Shown: positions 1 through 7,158, counted from the first letter of the stretch. The stretch is DNA of 44,101 bases from Bacteroides sp. (GCA_014802265.1 JAAVCP010000051.1:1-44101), one strand, 5' to 3'. The notes: generated by a model not told the origin, from the letters alone. Numbers and translations are program-made.

Positions 1-60
1 AGACGTGGGGCTGTTTCTTCAAGTCTTATTTGTAAGGTGTTTGGCGATACCGGAAACTGA
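1..60 (+). CDS. C-terminal end of a gene cut by the left edge
   Basis: Frame 1 is open from the first base to a TGA at 58-60, giving the tail RRGAVSSSLICKVFGDTGN. A hairpin with a T run starts three bases after the stop, as expected behind a real gene. The piece is too short to identify, and another forward frame is also open to about 110, so the choice of frame rests only on the terminator position. Confidence 0.3.
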   Translation, partial: RRGAVSSSLICKVFGDTGN

Positions 61-62
61 AG

Positions 63-92
63 GACGTGACGCAGATAAGCCTCACGTCTTTT
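63..92 (+). terminator. Rho-independent terminator
   Basis: GACGTGA (63-69) and TCACGTC (82-88) form a 7-bp stem with a 12-base loop, followed by TTTT. It lies directly behind the partial reading frame ending at 60 and separates it from the small gene at 141. Confidence 0.6.
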
Positions 93-140
93 GCGTTTCT
101 ATAACCCGGTAGCAGTGAGCCTACCACAACACTAATATCA

Positions 141-362
141 ATGTCAAAAGTATTTCGTGTTACACCTAAACGTATAAAAAGGAGTAATGGCACTATCCTA
201 ACTCCGGAGATGGCAGTGACAGTTACCACTCTTCAACATACGACAACTCCGTTTTACAACGGAGCTAAAGAAGTCATAGATGCTTATATGCGTCTCTACG
301 GCTTTGACTATAAGAAGGCATGCTGTAGCCAGAATGATTTTAACTTTGTAAAACTTGACTAA
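141..362 (+). CDS. Small conserved Bacteroidetes protein (DUF6140-like)
   Basis: 73 residues with no signal peptide and no membrane segment. The N-terminus is basic (MSKVFRVTPKRIKRSNG), followed by a TPEMAVTVTT stretch and a YMRLYGFDYKKACC segment. From memory this pattern, a short beta-rich start, then an N-G-x-K-E-V segment and an AYMRLYG-D-x-KKA end, is that of a family of short Bacteroidetes proteins labelled DUF6140, whose function is unknown. No search could be run. It precedes the maturase fragment by 27 bases and may share its transcript. The AT content matches the accessory block that follows. Confidence 0.65.
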   Translation: MSKVFRVTPKRIKRSNGTILTPEMAVTVTTLQHTTTPFYNGAKEVIDAYMRLYGFDYKKACCSQNDFNFVKLD

Positions 363-389
363 ATCTTGATTTAAATTATAAATTTTTAG

Positions 390-788
390 ATGGCTAAATA
401 TAAAATTGATATTAATAAACAGTATATTATTCCTCCTGTTTCTGTTGTTAGACATAATGGAGAAATATTAGTGATATCGCCCAAGACAGCTAATTGGATT
501 GTGCTCCCTTCGGAGGTATGTTTAGAGATTTTTGAATCTCTCAAAATGAAAAAATCTATTCAAGAGATACTATCTTTATACCCTAATTACATAAATGAAG
601 TTAAGACTGTCATTACGCAGTTAGAGGCACGTCACTTTTGTAATAAAAAATTTAAAAGTGTTACAGAAGATTTTAAACAATTACATTTTTATATCACAAA
701 TAATTGTAATCTGTGTTGTCCTCATTGTTATCGTTATTCAGGTAAAGCTAAAGAAAAAGAATTAAACACGACACAAATTATAAATTAA
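390..788 (+). CDS. N-terminal fragment of a radical SAM peptide maturase
   Basis: 132 residues. Residues 1-90 look like the substrate-binding N-terminus of SPASM-type peptide maturases (PqqD/RRE-like: VVRHNGEILVISPKTANWIV and a helix ending in QLEARHF). Then comes LHFYITNNCNLCCPHCYRYS with a CxxxCxxC iron-sulfur motif. The frame ends about 17 residues later, before any GGE motif, SAM-binding barrel or SPASM cysteines, so it cannot be an active enzyme. Full enzymes of this kind are several hundred residues. Its stop overlaps the start of the next gene by one base (TAATG). The most likely reading is a maturase gene cut by recombination or insertion of the GTPase operon. A stand-alone binding protein is possible but less likely because the cluster motif is kept. 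Confidence 0.75.
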   Translation: MAKYKIDINKQYIIPPVSVVRHNGEILVISPKTANWIVLPSEVCLEIFESLKMKKSIQEILSLYPNYINEVKTVITQLEARHFCNKKFKSVTEDFKQLHFYITNNCNLCCPHCYRYSGKAKEKELNTTQIIN

Positions 789-2290
789 TGGCAAACACTA
801 GAATAAAAGATCAAATTCAGAAAGAGTTTGAAACAGTCCTACAAAAACATAATAAAGTTTTAATACAACTGAGTACTCTTAATTTTAAACATGACTCCCT
901 GAAAAAAATAAAAAGAGAGTTTGTAACACACTTAGAAGAGCTTATAAATAAAATTCGGGAAGAATATAAAACCGTTAGAGATGAAATCGTATGGGATCAT
1001 CTTGTTATCGGCTTTTTTGGTGAAACAAATGCTGGGAAAAGTACAATTATTGAAACATTACGGCTTCGTTATGCCAGTAATAAAAATACCTGGAACCATG
1101 GTGAAATCGTTGGTACGGGTGAAGCAGACTTTACCAAAGATGCGTCAGAATATGAACTTAATATAAATGGACAAAGAATTACATTAATTGATATTCCCGG
1201 TATAGAAGGAGATGAATCCAAATACAGGCATATTATAGCGAAGGCTCTTCATAAAGCACATTATATATTCTATGTACATAAAAAGAACTCTCGTCCAGAT
1301 ACAAAAATTGCATGTAGAATCCAAGATTATCTATCAGATTGGACTCGTGTTTGCTCTATCTATAATGTTTCAAACTCTATAGGAAATTATGATGAGGCCG
1401 AGGATAGAGCAAATCTTTATACTGAGGGTGTCATCAAGCAAGCTGCCATTATTAAATCGGCTTTTCAGGAAATGTTGGGCTTCCTTTATGAAGAAAATAT
1501 CACTCTGCAAGCTCAAGTGGCTTTATGTTCGTCAAGTGACTTTTCAAATTCAATAAAACTATCTAAGGATGCAAAAAAATTGCGTAAGTACTTTAGAGAT
1601 GCCAATAAAGCTTATGCTTTCAGTCGTTTTGATTCTTTGATCATCCTTTTAGATAAACTTAATAGATCTTTCGATAAAGTAATAATTGATTCACAGAATC
1701 AAAAACTTAAGGCTTTAAAAAAACGTTCCTGTTTAAAATTGGAAGAATTTGAACAAACACATAAGGATTTATTATCTCAACTTGAACGCAGACTTATGAG
1801 AATGACTTTGGATATAAAAGAAAAAGTGCAATCTTCAAAGTATGCGATCCAAAACAGATGTGATGCTTGTATTAATGAAACATTCATTGAAGTTGAAAAG
1901 TCTGTTTTTGATAGTATAGATAAATATAAGGATAATCGTTATTTCTTAGAGAACGAAATAAAAAATATTTTATGTATAAATATTAAAAATAATCTTCCTT
2001 ATAAAATAAATCAAGAGTGTCGAGACATAATAGCAAAGATGACTCAGCAGATTCACGATAGGATAAAAGAATTAAACTATTTCAGTATTACCATTGAAAA
2101 GCCAAATATAAATTTTGAGTTCCAATATGATATTGATACTAATGCTGTAATAAAATATCTTAAAGTCTGTTTAGGCGACGTTTTGGATGTGGCAGGTGGT
2201 GCTGCCGGGGGGGGCGGCACTTGGTGTCATTGGCGGCCCTATAGGAATAGGTATTGGAGCTTTATTAGGGGCAGGAGTAGCAGTTGCTAA
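788..2290 (+). CDS. Dynamin-like GTPase, LeoBC-type (main frame, frameshifted)
   Basis: Dynamin-family GTPase. An N-terminal helical region (residues 1-65) is followed by the GTPase core: P-loop GETNAGKST at about residue 79 and the G3 motif DIPG in LIDIPGIEGDE at about 135. A classical NKxD is not seen; the counterpart may be YNVSNS. A long helical stalk follows. The in-frame end after about residue 470 (a WCHWRPYRNRYW stretch) is low-complexity nonsense, because the true C-terminus continues in the next frame from the G tract at 2207. Repaired, the protein is 575 residues and ends at 2516, where it overlaps the LeoA-like gene by four bases (ATGA). Known family role: paired bacterial dynamin-like proteins act on membranes, and LeoBC/LeoA pairs were reported as the Eleos anti-phage system. 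Assignment as LeoBC is by arrangement and partner, not by search. Confidence 0.75.
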   Translation: MANTRIKDQIQKEFETVLQKHNKVLIQLSTLNFKHDSLKKIKREFVTHLEELINKIREEYKTVRDEIVWDHLVIGFFGETNAGKSTIIETLRLRYASNKNTWNHGEIVGTGEADFTKDASEYELNINGQRITLIDIPGIEGDESKYRHIIAKALHKAHYIFYVHKKNSRPDTKIACRIQDYLSDWTRVCSIYNVSNSIGNYDEAEDRANLYTEGVIKQAAIIKSAFQEMLGFLYEENITLQAQVALCSSSDFSNSIKLSKDAKKLRKYFRDANKAYAFSRFDSLIILLDKLNRSFDKVIIDSQNQKLKALKKRSCLKLEEFEQTHKDLLSQLERRLMRMTLDIKEKVQSSKYAIQNRCDACINETFIEVEKSVFDSIDKYKDNRYFLENEIKNILCINIKNNLPYKINQECRDIIAKMTQQIHDRIKELNYFSITIEKPNINFEFQYDIDTNAVIKYLKVCLGDVLDVAGGAAGGGGTWCHWRPYRNRYWSFIRGRSSSC

Positions 2291-2516
2291 AAAAGGTATT
2301 TTCGGAGATAGGGGAGTAGGGAAAGCTAAAAGTGCGGCAAAAGATGAGTTCAATGTTTGCAGAGCTGAGTGTCATGAGAGCATGAGACAGTATTTTGGAA
2401 ATATAGAACATGAATTAACAAGATTTCAAAATCATGTGATTAATTTGATTTCAAGAGAGTTAAGTAATCTTTCTGAAATGCAAAAACAAACACAAAATAT
2501 ATATCAATTTCTATGA
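2187..2516 (+). CDS. C-terminal part of the LeoBC-like GTPase in the shifted frame
   Basis: This frame carries the missing end of the upstream GTPase. Read across with one G less, LDVAGGAAG continues into GAALGVIGGPIGIGIGALL, a glycine-rich hydrophobic segment that suits the membrane-inserting paddle of bacterial dynamins. An amphipathic helix ending in LSEMQKQTQNIYQFL follows. The ATG at 2187 has nothing of its own to recommend it as a start. If the G8 tract is real, this part is made only after slippage or not at all. Its stop overlaps the next start. Confidence 0.7.
   Translation: MWQVVLPGGAALGVIGGPIGIGIGALLGAGVAVAKKGIFGDRGVGKAKSAAKDEFNVCRAECHESMRQYFGNIEHELTRFQNHVINLISRELSNLSEMQKQTQNIYQFL
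2207..2214 (+). repeat. G8 homopolymer at the frame break
   Basis: Eight consecutive G inside an AT-rich gene. With seven G the frames at 788 and 2187 join into a smooth glycine-rich protein; with eight the GTPase loses its C-terminus. Such tracts are prone to slipped-strand mispairing, polymerase slippage and sequencing error. Confidence 0.9.
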
Positions 2517-4192
2517 CTAAGGAAAATGTTATTTCGGCTATATCCAAAGCCGAGAGCTTTATCAGTGAAGGCATTAAGTTAGGTCTTCCCTTAAAAAAGG
2601 AAAAAGAAAAGCTTGAAAAAGCTCTTTCGATGGTTGAATCCAATGAAATTTCAATTGCATTGTTAGGAAGTTTTTCAGATGGCAAAACGACTGTCATATC
2701 CGGTCTTATTGGTCGTGTTATGGATAATATGAAAATCGATGCGAATGAGTCTTCAGATGAAATTGAGATTTATGAGGTGCCATTCTTAGGAAAGAAGTTT
2801 AGATTTGTGGATACTCCCGGATTATTCGGGACGAAGGAGAAAGAGATAAAGCATGGAAATAAAGTACGTTTTTCTTCAATCACAGAAGACTATATTTCAC
2901 AGGCAAATGCAGTAATATATGTAACCGAAGCCTCGAACCCACTTCCGGAAAGTCATCAGGAGCCACTGAGACACATTATGCGTGACCTTAGGAAATTGGA
3001 TTCTACTATTTTTGTCATCAATAAGATGGATGAAAAGTATGATACGTTGGATGATTACGAGTATAGAGAAGGGGTACGAATTAAAACTAAGAATCTAACA
3101 GATAGACTACAACGGTGCCTTGATCTTAATAATAATGAGATCTTACGTTTAAAAATCGTTTGTCTGGCAGCCGATCCCAAAGGGAAGGGATTGAATTATT
3201 GGCTGAATCATTTTGATTCTTACGCTGAGAGATCCCATATTAATGTTTTGAAGGATGAGGTTTCTTCTGTGGCAGGAGATCTAAGGGATGATGCTAATGT
3301 TAAGGCAGCATTGGATACATCTATTGATGTCATGGAGAATCTTGGATTGACACTCATTGAAGCAAAAAGACCTGTAGAAGAAGCAATAAAAAAGATTCTT
3401 CCAATTTCTCAGGATCTAAAACATGAACTTGCAATGACAAGGACTGTGGTACTCGAAGAAAAAAAATCCATGATCTCTAACCTCGAGTCATTAGAGGCAG
3501 ACGTTAAAACTTCAATTCTATCAATGTCACAGGACACAGCTGCGGAAGTTCTTCACAAGGTAATTGGAGTAAGTAAAGAAGGAATTGATTTTTCAATTGT
3601 AATAAGAAAAATTGAATCTGCCATGAAATCTTGTTCCGATTCAGTTAATGTCAGTGTGACAAAAATTGAGACCGATGTCATTAAAGGAATGGATCTTGCT
3701 GAAAGAATCGTTTCAGATGCAATGTCCAAAGGGGTTAAACAAATTAAGAATGTCAAAATTGATAAAGATATGGTTGGAAAGATTCGTGATATGTGTTTCA
3801 AGAATCATAAATTCAAGCCATATGGGAAAATTAAAATGGCGAATAAAATTAATGTGGGGATAGGGAGATTGTATGTAGTAATTGGTTTGGCTATAGAGAT
3901 CTATGATTTTTGGAAGAAGCATAAAAAAGCAAAAGAGTTTGAAAGTGTACGGAATGAATTATTGGATGTTGTTACGAATATTTTCAATGAGGCTCATAAA
4001 TCATACAGCAATGAGGAAGTATTTCTAAAAAATTTCGCCCCCACATTAACGGAACTCAAATCAATCATTGACCAGAAAGATAAAGAAATCGAAAAGTTGA
4101 AAGAAACCATCAACAGGATGGACAAGCGGCGAGAAGATATTATGAATTGGAAAAGAGAATTTATAGAGGATGTTGAATACACTGTTTGCTAA
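2513..4192 (+). CDS. LeoA-like dynamin GTPase
   Basis: 559 residues, complete. The N-terminal helix (FISEGIKLGLPL) and GTPase core follow LeoA of enterotoxigenic E. coli closely: P-loop GSFSDGKTT at about residue 52, a switch region NESSDEIEIYEV, G3 FVDTPGLFG at about 100, and an intact G4 NKMD at about 166. A long helical stalk, one hydrophobic stretch (about residues 450-465, LYVVIGLAIEIYDFW) and a C-terminal coiled coil rich in K and E come after. Its ATG overlaps the stop of the upstream GTPase (ATGA), so the two are translationally coupled. Known: LeoA/HP0731-type GTPases act at membranes and pair with LeoBC. Inferred: this is the second subunit of an Eleos-type defence system. Confidence 0.85.
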   Translation: MTKENVISAISKAESFISEGIKLGLPLKKEKEKLEKALSMVESNEISIALLGSFSDGKTTVISGLIGRVMDNMKIDANESSDEIEIYEVPFLGKKFRFVDTPGLFGTKEKEIKHGNKVRFSSITEDYISQANAVIYVTEASNPLPESHQEPLRHIMRDLRKLDSTIFVINKMDEKYDTLDDYEYREGVRIKTKNLTDRLQRCLDLNNNEILRLKIVCLAADPKGKGLNYWLNHFDSYAERSHINVLKDEVSSVAGDLRDDANVKAALDTSIDVMENLGLTLIEAKRPVEEAIKKILPISQDLKHELAMTRTVVLEEKKSMISNLESLEADVKTSILSMSQDTAAEVLHKVIGVSKEGIDFSIVIRKIESAMKSCSDSVNVSVTKIETDVIKGMDLAERIVSDAMSKGVKQIKNVKIDKDMVGKIRDMCFKNHKFKPYGKIKMANKINVGIGRLYVVIGLAIEIYDFWKKHKKAKEFESVRNELLDVVTNIFNEAHKSYSNEEVFLKNFAPTLTELKSIIDQKDKEIEKLKETINRMDKRREDIMNWKREFIEDVEYTVC

Positions 4193-4281
4193 TTTCTAAT
4201 AAGGATTTTACCATTCTTGTAAGTTCAATAAACTTTATATGAAATAACAATCAAATATTAATAATTAAAAATCAAACAAAC

Positions 4282-4422
4282 ATGTCAAACGAAAGAGAAG
4301 ATCTAGAGAACAAGAAAAAAGATCAGAATAACAAAGAAATAAAGAAGAATCTAATGAAAATTGGAGGAATTTTATTTACTTTGGGAAGTATACTGATTAG
4401 TGTACGAAAAGGAAAATCTTAA
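4282..4422 (+). CDS. 46-residue single-helix membrane protein
   Basis: A short frame: a highly charged first half (MSNEREDLENKKKDQNNKEI), then a hydrophobic helix at about residues 25-41 (LMKIGGILFTLGSILI) and a basic tail VRKGKS. This is the shape of a tail- or signal-anchored inner membrane microprotein. It lies 89 bases behind the LeoA-like gene on the same strand with no terminator between. I do not recognise a family. By position it could be a membrane partner, regulator or killer peptide for the GTPase pair. The clean charged/hydrophobic/basic order and an upstream A-rich leader argue for a real gene. Confidence 0.55.
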   Translation: MSNEREDLENKKKDQNNKEIKKNLMKIGGILFTLGSILISVRKGKS

Positions 4423-4423
4423 G

Positions 4424-4453
4424 GTATCAGTGGTACCTCTCGATATCTGATAC
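4424..4453 (+). terminator. Possible weak terminator hairpin
   Basis: GTATCAG (4424-4430) pairs with CTGATAC (4447-4453), followed after an AT stretch by TTTTT at 4462-4466. It starts right after the stop of the 46-residue gene. The T run is offset, so termination is likely to be partial. Confidence 0.4.
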
Positions 4454-4469
4454 TAATTATATTTTTCAT

Positions 4470-4511
4470 TGAAGTCGTACATTTATTTAATGAGATAAAT
4501 GTACGACTTCA
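4470..4511. repeat. 17-bp perfect inverted repeat over the nuclease start
   Basis: The arm at 4470-4486 (core GAAGTCGTACATTTAT) and the arm at 4495-4511 are exact reverse complements with an 8-base loop. The ATG at 4499 sits inside the right arm. In RNA this would hide that start codon, or act as an attenuator or transposon-end-like site. No T run follows, so it is not a normal terminator. Confidence 0.85.
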
Positions 4512-5197
4512 TAAAGAATAAAGTTATGGAAGAGTTATTAAATTTAGAAAAACGGTTATATGAAAGGATAAGAGTAGTTGACAAATATGATGTTTTGGAA
4601 AAGATGCGAATCATCATAGATGATCTATACAATAATGATATGGACACTTATCTTGAGGTTAAAAACGCTTTAAGGAGTAACACATGGGATGCTTTGGAGG
4701 AATGTTGGAAATTGTGGAATCCGACGCCTACAAATAACGTGGAATGGAAGGGTCCTAATGACCGAACCTGTGTCCTTAAATCGACAAATGCTTTTTATAA
4801 GGATTGTAAAGACCTTAATTTTATTACGTGTACGTATGATGAGCACGGCTCCCCGGATTTTGGACCTGTTACTTTCCCAGGATCTATTGTAGACATTTCA
4901 GATTTATATGACACTCTATCTTCTGAAAATATACAAAAACGTGGTGGGGGCAGTAATAGCTTACAGGAGATAGCCCAAGAAAGAATGCTAAAACAATTAA
5001 AAAATGTAGTTCATAAATGGGCGAAACAAAATAATTGTGTTCCGGATTTTTATAAATGGCGTGATGCACATGATCTTGTACCTCATGAGGATACTAATTG
5101 TCGCACAATGAGATTGGTGTATCGTGTGCCACATACAGCTTTTAAGCATCGGGGTGGAGTTGCCAATGCATTAAATATAAAAAGAAGTTTTTCATAA
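4499..5197 (+). CDS. Predicted HNH/EndoVII-fold nuclease, toxin-like
   Basis: 232 residues. Residues 1-70 are helical. A middle part (DEHGSPDFGPVTFPG, about residue 113) resembles the entry region of polymorphic-toxin nucleases. The C-terminus has the histidine pattern HDLVPHED...TMRLV...PHTAFKHRGG, with H191, H196, H212 and H217, which fits the LHH/WHH-type nucleases of the HNH/EndoVII superfamily. No signal peptide or secretion domain is visible, and no obvious immunity gene follows. The ATG at 4499 lies inside a hairpin arm; M10 at 4526 is an equally good start. It sits 76 bases behind the small membrane protein and ends before a strong terminator, so it reads as the last gene of the GTPase block. 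It may be a defence effector or an orphan toxin. Confidence 0.65.
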   Translation: MYDFIKNKVMEELLNLEKRLYERIRVVDKYDVLEKMRIIIDDLYNNDMDTYLEVKNALRSNTWDALEECWKLWNPTPTNNVEWKGPNDRTCVLKSTNAFYKDCKDLNFITCTYDEHGSPDFGPVTFPGSIVDISDLYDTLSSENIQKRGGGSNSLQEIAQERMLKQLKNVVHKWAKQNNCVPDFYKWRDAHDLVPHEDTNCRTMRLVYRVPHTAFKHRGGVANALNIKRSFS

Positions 5198-5300
5198 TCA
5201 TTAATGCCTGACAGATTCTTATGCTTGGAGCAGACATGCTTGATTTAAGATTTGTGGATTGACAGCTCACTTAGTGCCACTATAAAAGGGAGACAATCTA

Positions 5301-5340
5301 TATACAAGTAAGACCTTACAAAGTCTTACTTGTATATTTT
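5301..5340 (+). terminator. Strong Rho-independent terminator
   Basis: TATACAAGTAAGAC (5301-5314) and its exact complement (5323-5336) enclose an 8-base loop and are followed by TTTT. It closes the forward-strand block that begins with the maturase fragment. Confidence 0.8.
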
Positions 5341-5344
5341 GTCC

Positions 5345-5692
5345 CTATCTCTTAGAATATAAATTATTTTCTATATACTCTCCACTTAAAGGAAGGATTG
5401 CGATACCTATTTCTGAACTTGGGTGAGATGTAAATAAAGGATTGTTAGCACTATCATACAAATCAGCATTTGCCTATTTCCAATTGTGGGCACCTTGCTC
5501 TTTCATTCGGATAACAATACTCTTTATGCCGTTAAACACATGTTTATTGAAAACAAGAAACGGCATGGATAATGTGTCTTTAACCTCTCTCACGACAAAG
5601 AATCCGCTCCCTATCCAATTTACTGAACCTGTTGTATTTTTACAGCCAATAGATACTACGGCATTTTCATAGATTAATGGAATTATTACCGT
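5345..5692 (-). pseudogene. Decayed trypsin-like serine protease
   Basis: One reverse frame reads ENAVVSIGCKN, WIGSGFFVVRE, then PFLVFNKHVFNGIKSIVIRM. This is the beginning of a trypsin_2-type protease with the histidine of the catalytic triad in NKHVF. An amber codon at 5474-5476 interrupts it; the same frame then continues with SSEIGIAILPLSG, the usual place of the catalytic Asp (here apparently Gly), and stops at 5345-5347. The Ser region (GNSGGP-like) is missing and there is no convincing start. The frame begins immediately behind the next gene's stop. This is a remnant, with at least one nonsense mutation and a lost 3' half. Confidence 0.65.
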
Positions 5693-5694
5693 AA

Positions 5695-7158
5695 TTATAG
5701 TATAATATATTTCTGAAAACGACTTGTGGGTTTATCTGGGATAGTCATTTGGAGGCGAGAGCCGAGAAGGGGATTGATGTAACGCTCTTTGAAATTACGC
5801 GTGTCCTTAAATCCACAATAGGTGGCTATTTCAACCAAGGTTCGAGGTTCATTGCAAAATTCAATTATTTTTTCTACAACAGATTTCTCTAATTGACTTG
5901 TGGGTTGACTTGTGGGTTGACTTGTGGGTTGACTTGTGGGTTGACTTATACCCTTCGACAAGTCAGCTTCGGTTGTGGCATAGACATTGACCCGGAATGC
6001 CGTTATGGTATTAACATCAAATTCGGCGGGTGGATTGCCGTTATCCTTCAACATCTCTTGCACACGGGTAACGCCTCGGTTGAATTTATTGACGTATTTC
6101 ATCACTCTCATGGCTTCTGCCACAAGAGGATTGCGATAGTCATTGACAGAGGGGAAGTTCTCCGGGCGAGCCTCACCATATAGACCTCCGGCATTCATCA
6201 CTTCGATATAATTATCAAACTGATATAACCGGATTGGCATATTGGCTTGATAATCCCTGTGCATACAGGCGTTCATCAGTAATTCGCGGATTGCTCCTTC
6301 CGGATAATTCCAGACAGTCCTTTCGCGGAACAGAGTTTCCGGTACGGGACGTTGGGTTATGATACCGTCACGAACAAATGATTCCAGTGTCGGCAACATC
6401 TTGTAGAGTGGTCCGGCAAACTGGCGTTCATTTAGAATGTCTCCACCTTTGTCTTTTCCGGCAAATCTAACGAACTGCACGTAATCACCCAATAGAAAAT
6501 ACTTGGGATTCTTGCCGAAAAGAATTATTCCGGCGTAGGTAGGGCAAGCGTTGTCTCTATCGTATAGGTGTATTGAGGCAAGTTGCTCCTTAATATCACG
6601 CTTGTCGTTCGCAAGAGTCTCCTCATCAAATGCCATCGGGAGATAGTTGGACTTGATGTAATCAACATCCAAATCTTCCAATTTGGCACTAAGGCATGGG
6701 GTGGCATCAAAGGTCGCCATGAATGAGCAACGACGTTCAGCAAGGATTCTTTCTTCAGCTTCGGTAGCGATGTCGCGTCTCGGACCGATTCGGATAAATA
6801 CTCTGCCTCGATAGCGGACAGGTGGCAAATCAGACGGACGAACCTCAGCAACCAACAGATCTCCCTCCGGGTACGAAAATCGTTCTACGGACATTGTCGG
6901 TAAAGGAAGAATATTACCGTCTGATCGTATTCCTGCGATTTTCTTGAGTAGGGCATCATCCACCTTCATTCCAGCGATAGATCCGTCATCTTTCGCCCCG
7001 ATAATCAGATAACCGTTCTTGCGAGAAGCAGGCATATCGTTGGCAAAGGCACAAATGGCCTCACAGAACTTGTCCATGTTGCCTGTACTCGTGGTGCGTT
7101 CGACGCGATATGATTCAGTGGACTTCAACAAGTCCAATACCTCTTCTTTAGCTATCAT
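5695..7158 (-). CDS. AlbA_2/Schlafen-type ATP-binding regulator
   Basis: About 487 residues from the ATG at 7158. The longer frame begins with TTG at 7185 inside a promoter -7 box, so I reject that start. Order: N-terminal AlbA_2 domain (ESYRVERTTSTGNMDKF, then GYLIIGAKDDGSIAG, VFIRIGPR), a middle domain, then the HATPase_c_4-like region (RELLMNACMHRDYQ at about residue 300, YIEVMNAGGLYG, FNRGVTRVQEML). A Ser-Gln-Pro-Thr repeat linker follows and a C-terminal winged-helix-like end (PDKPTSRFQKYIIL). The family is often annotated as RecG-like helicase or DNA-binding protein, but no helicase motifs are present; the role is probably transcriptional or nucleic-acid related and is not well defined. 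It is transcribed against the GTPase block. Confidence 0.85.
   Translation of the reverse strand: MIAKEEVLDLLKSTESYRVERTTSTGNMDKFCEAICAFANDMPASRKNGYLIIGAKDDGSIAGMKVDDALLKKIAGIRSDGNILPLPTMSVERFSYPEGDLLVAEVRPSDLPPVRYRGRVFIRIGPRRDIATEAEERILAERRCSFMATFDATPCLSAKLEDLDVDYIKSNYLPMAFDEETLANDKRDIKEQLASIHLYDRDNACPTYAGIILFGKNPKYFLLGDYVQFVRFAGKDKGGDILNERQFAGPLYKMLPTLESFVRDGIITQRPVPETLFRERTVWNYPEGAIRELLMNACMHRDYQANMPIRLYQFDNYIEVMNAGGLYGEARPENFPSVNDYRNPLVAEAMRVMKYVNKFNRGVTRVQEMLKDNGNPPAEFDVNTITAFRVNVYATTEADLSKGISQPTSQPTSQPTSQPTSQLEKSVVEKIIEFCNEPRTLVEIATYCGFKDTRNFKERYINPLLGSRLQMTIPDKPTSRFQKYIIL
5893..5940. repeat. Four 12-bp tandem repeats in a coding linker
   Basis: Four exact copies of TTGACTTGTGGG, plus a partial fifth, encode repeats of P-T-S-Q on the reverse strand between the ATPase-like domain and the C-terminal winged-helix domain. 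The unit is a multiple of three, so copy-number change would alter linker length without breaking the frame. Confidence 0.95.

Noticed and set aside
141..362. Peptide precursor for the truncated maturase
   Set aside because: The 73-residue protein has no Gly-Gly leader; its two adjacent Cys near the end do not resemble a core peptide.
5442..5672. 76-codon forward frame
   Set aside because: It lies opposite the protease remnant and has no recognisable features; the reverse frame shows protease motifs.
5893..5940. CRISPR-like array
   Set aside because: The 12-bp units are adjacent without spacers and in frame inside a protein gene.
5893..6183. Forward frame with a TCGLTCGLTCGL-type repeat
   Set aside because: It is the complement of the 12-bp repeat inside the AlbA_2 gene, whose reverse frame has clear domains. 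The repeated pattern is a by-product.
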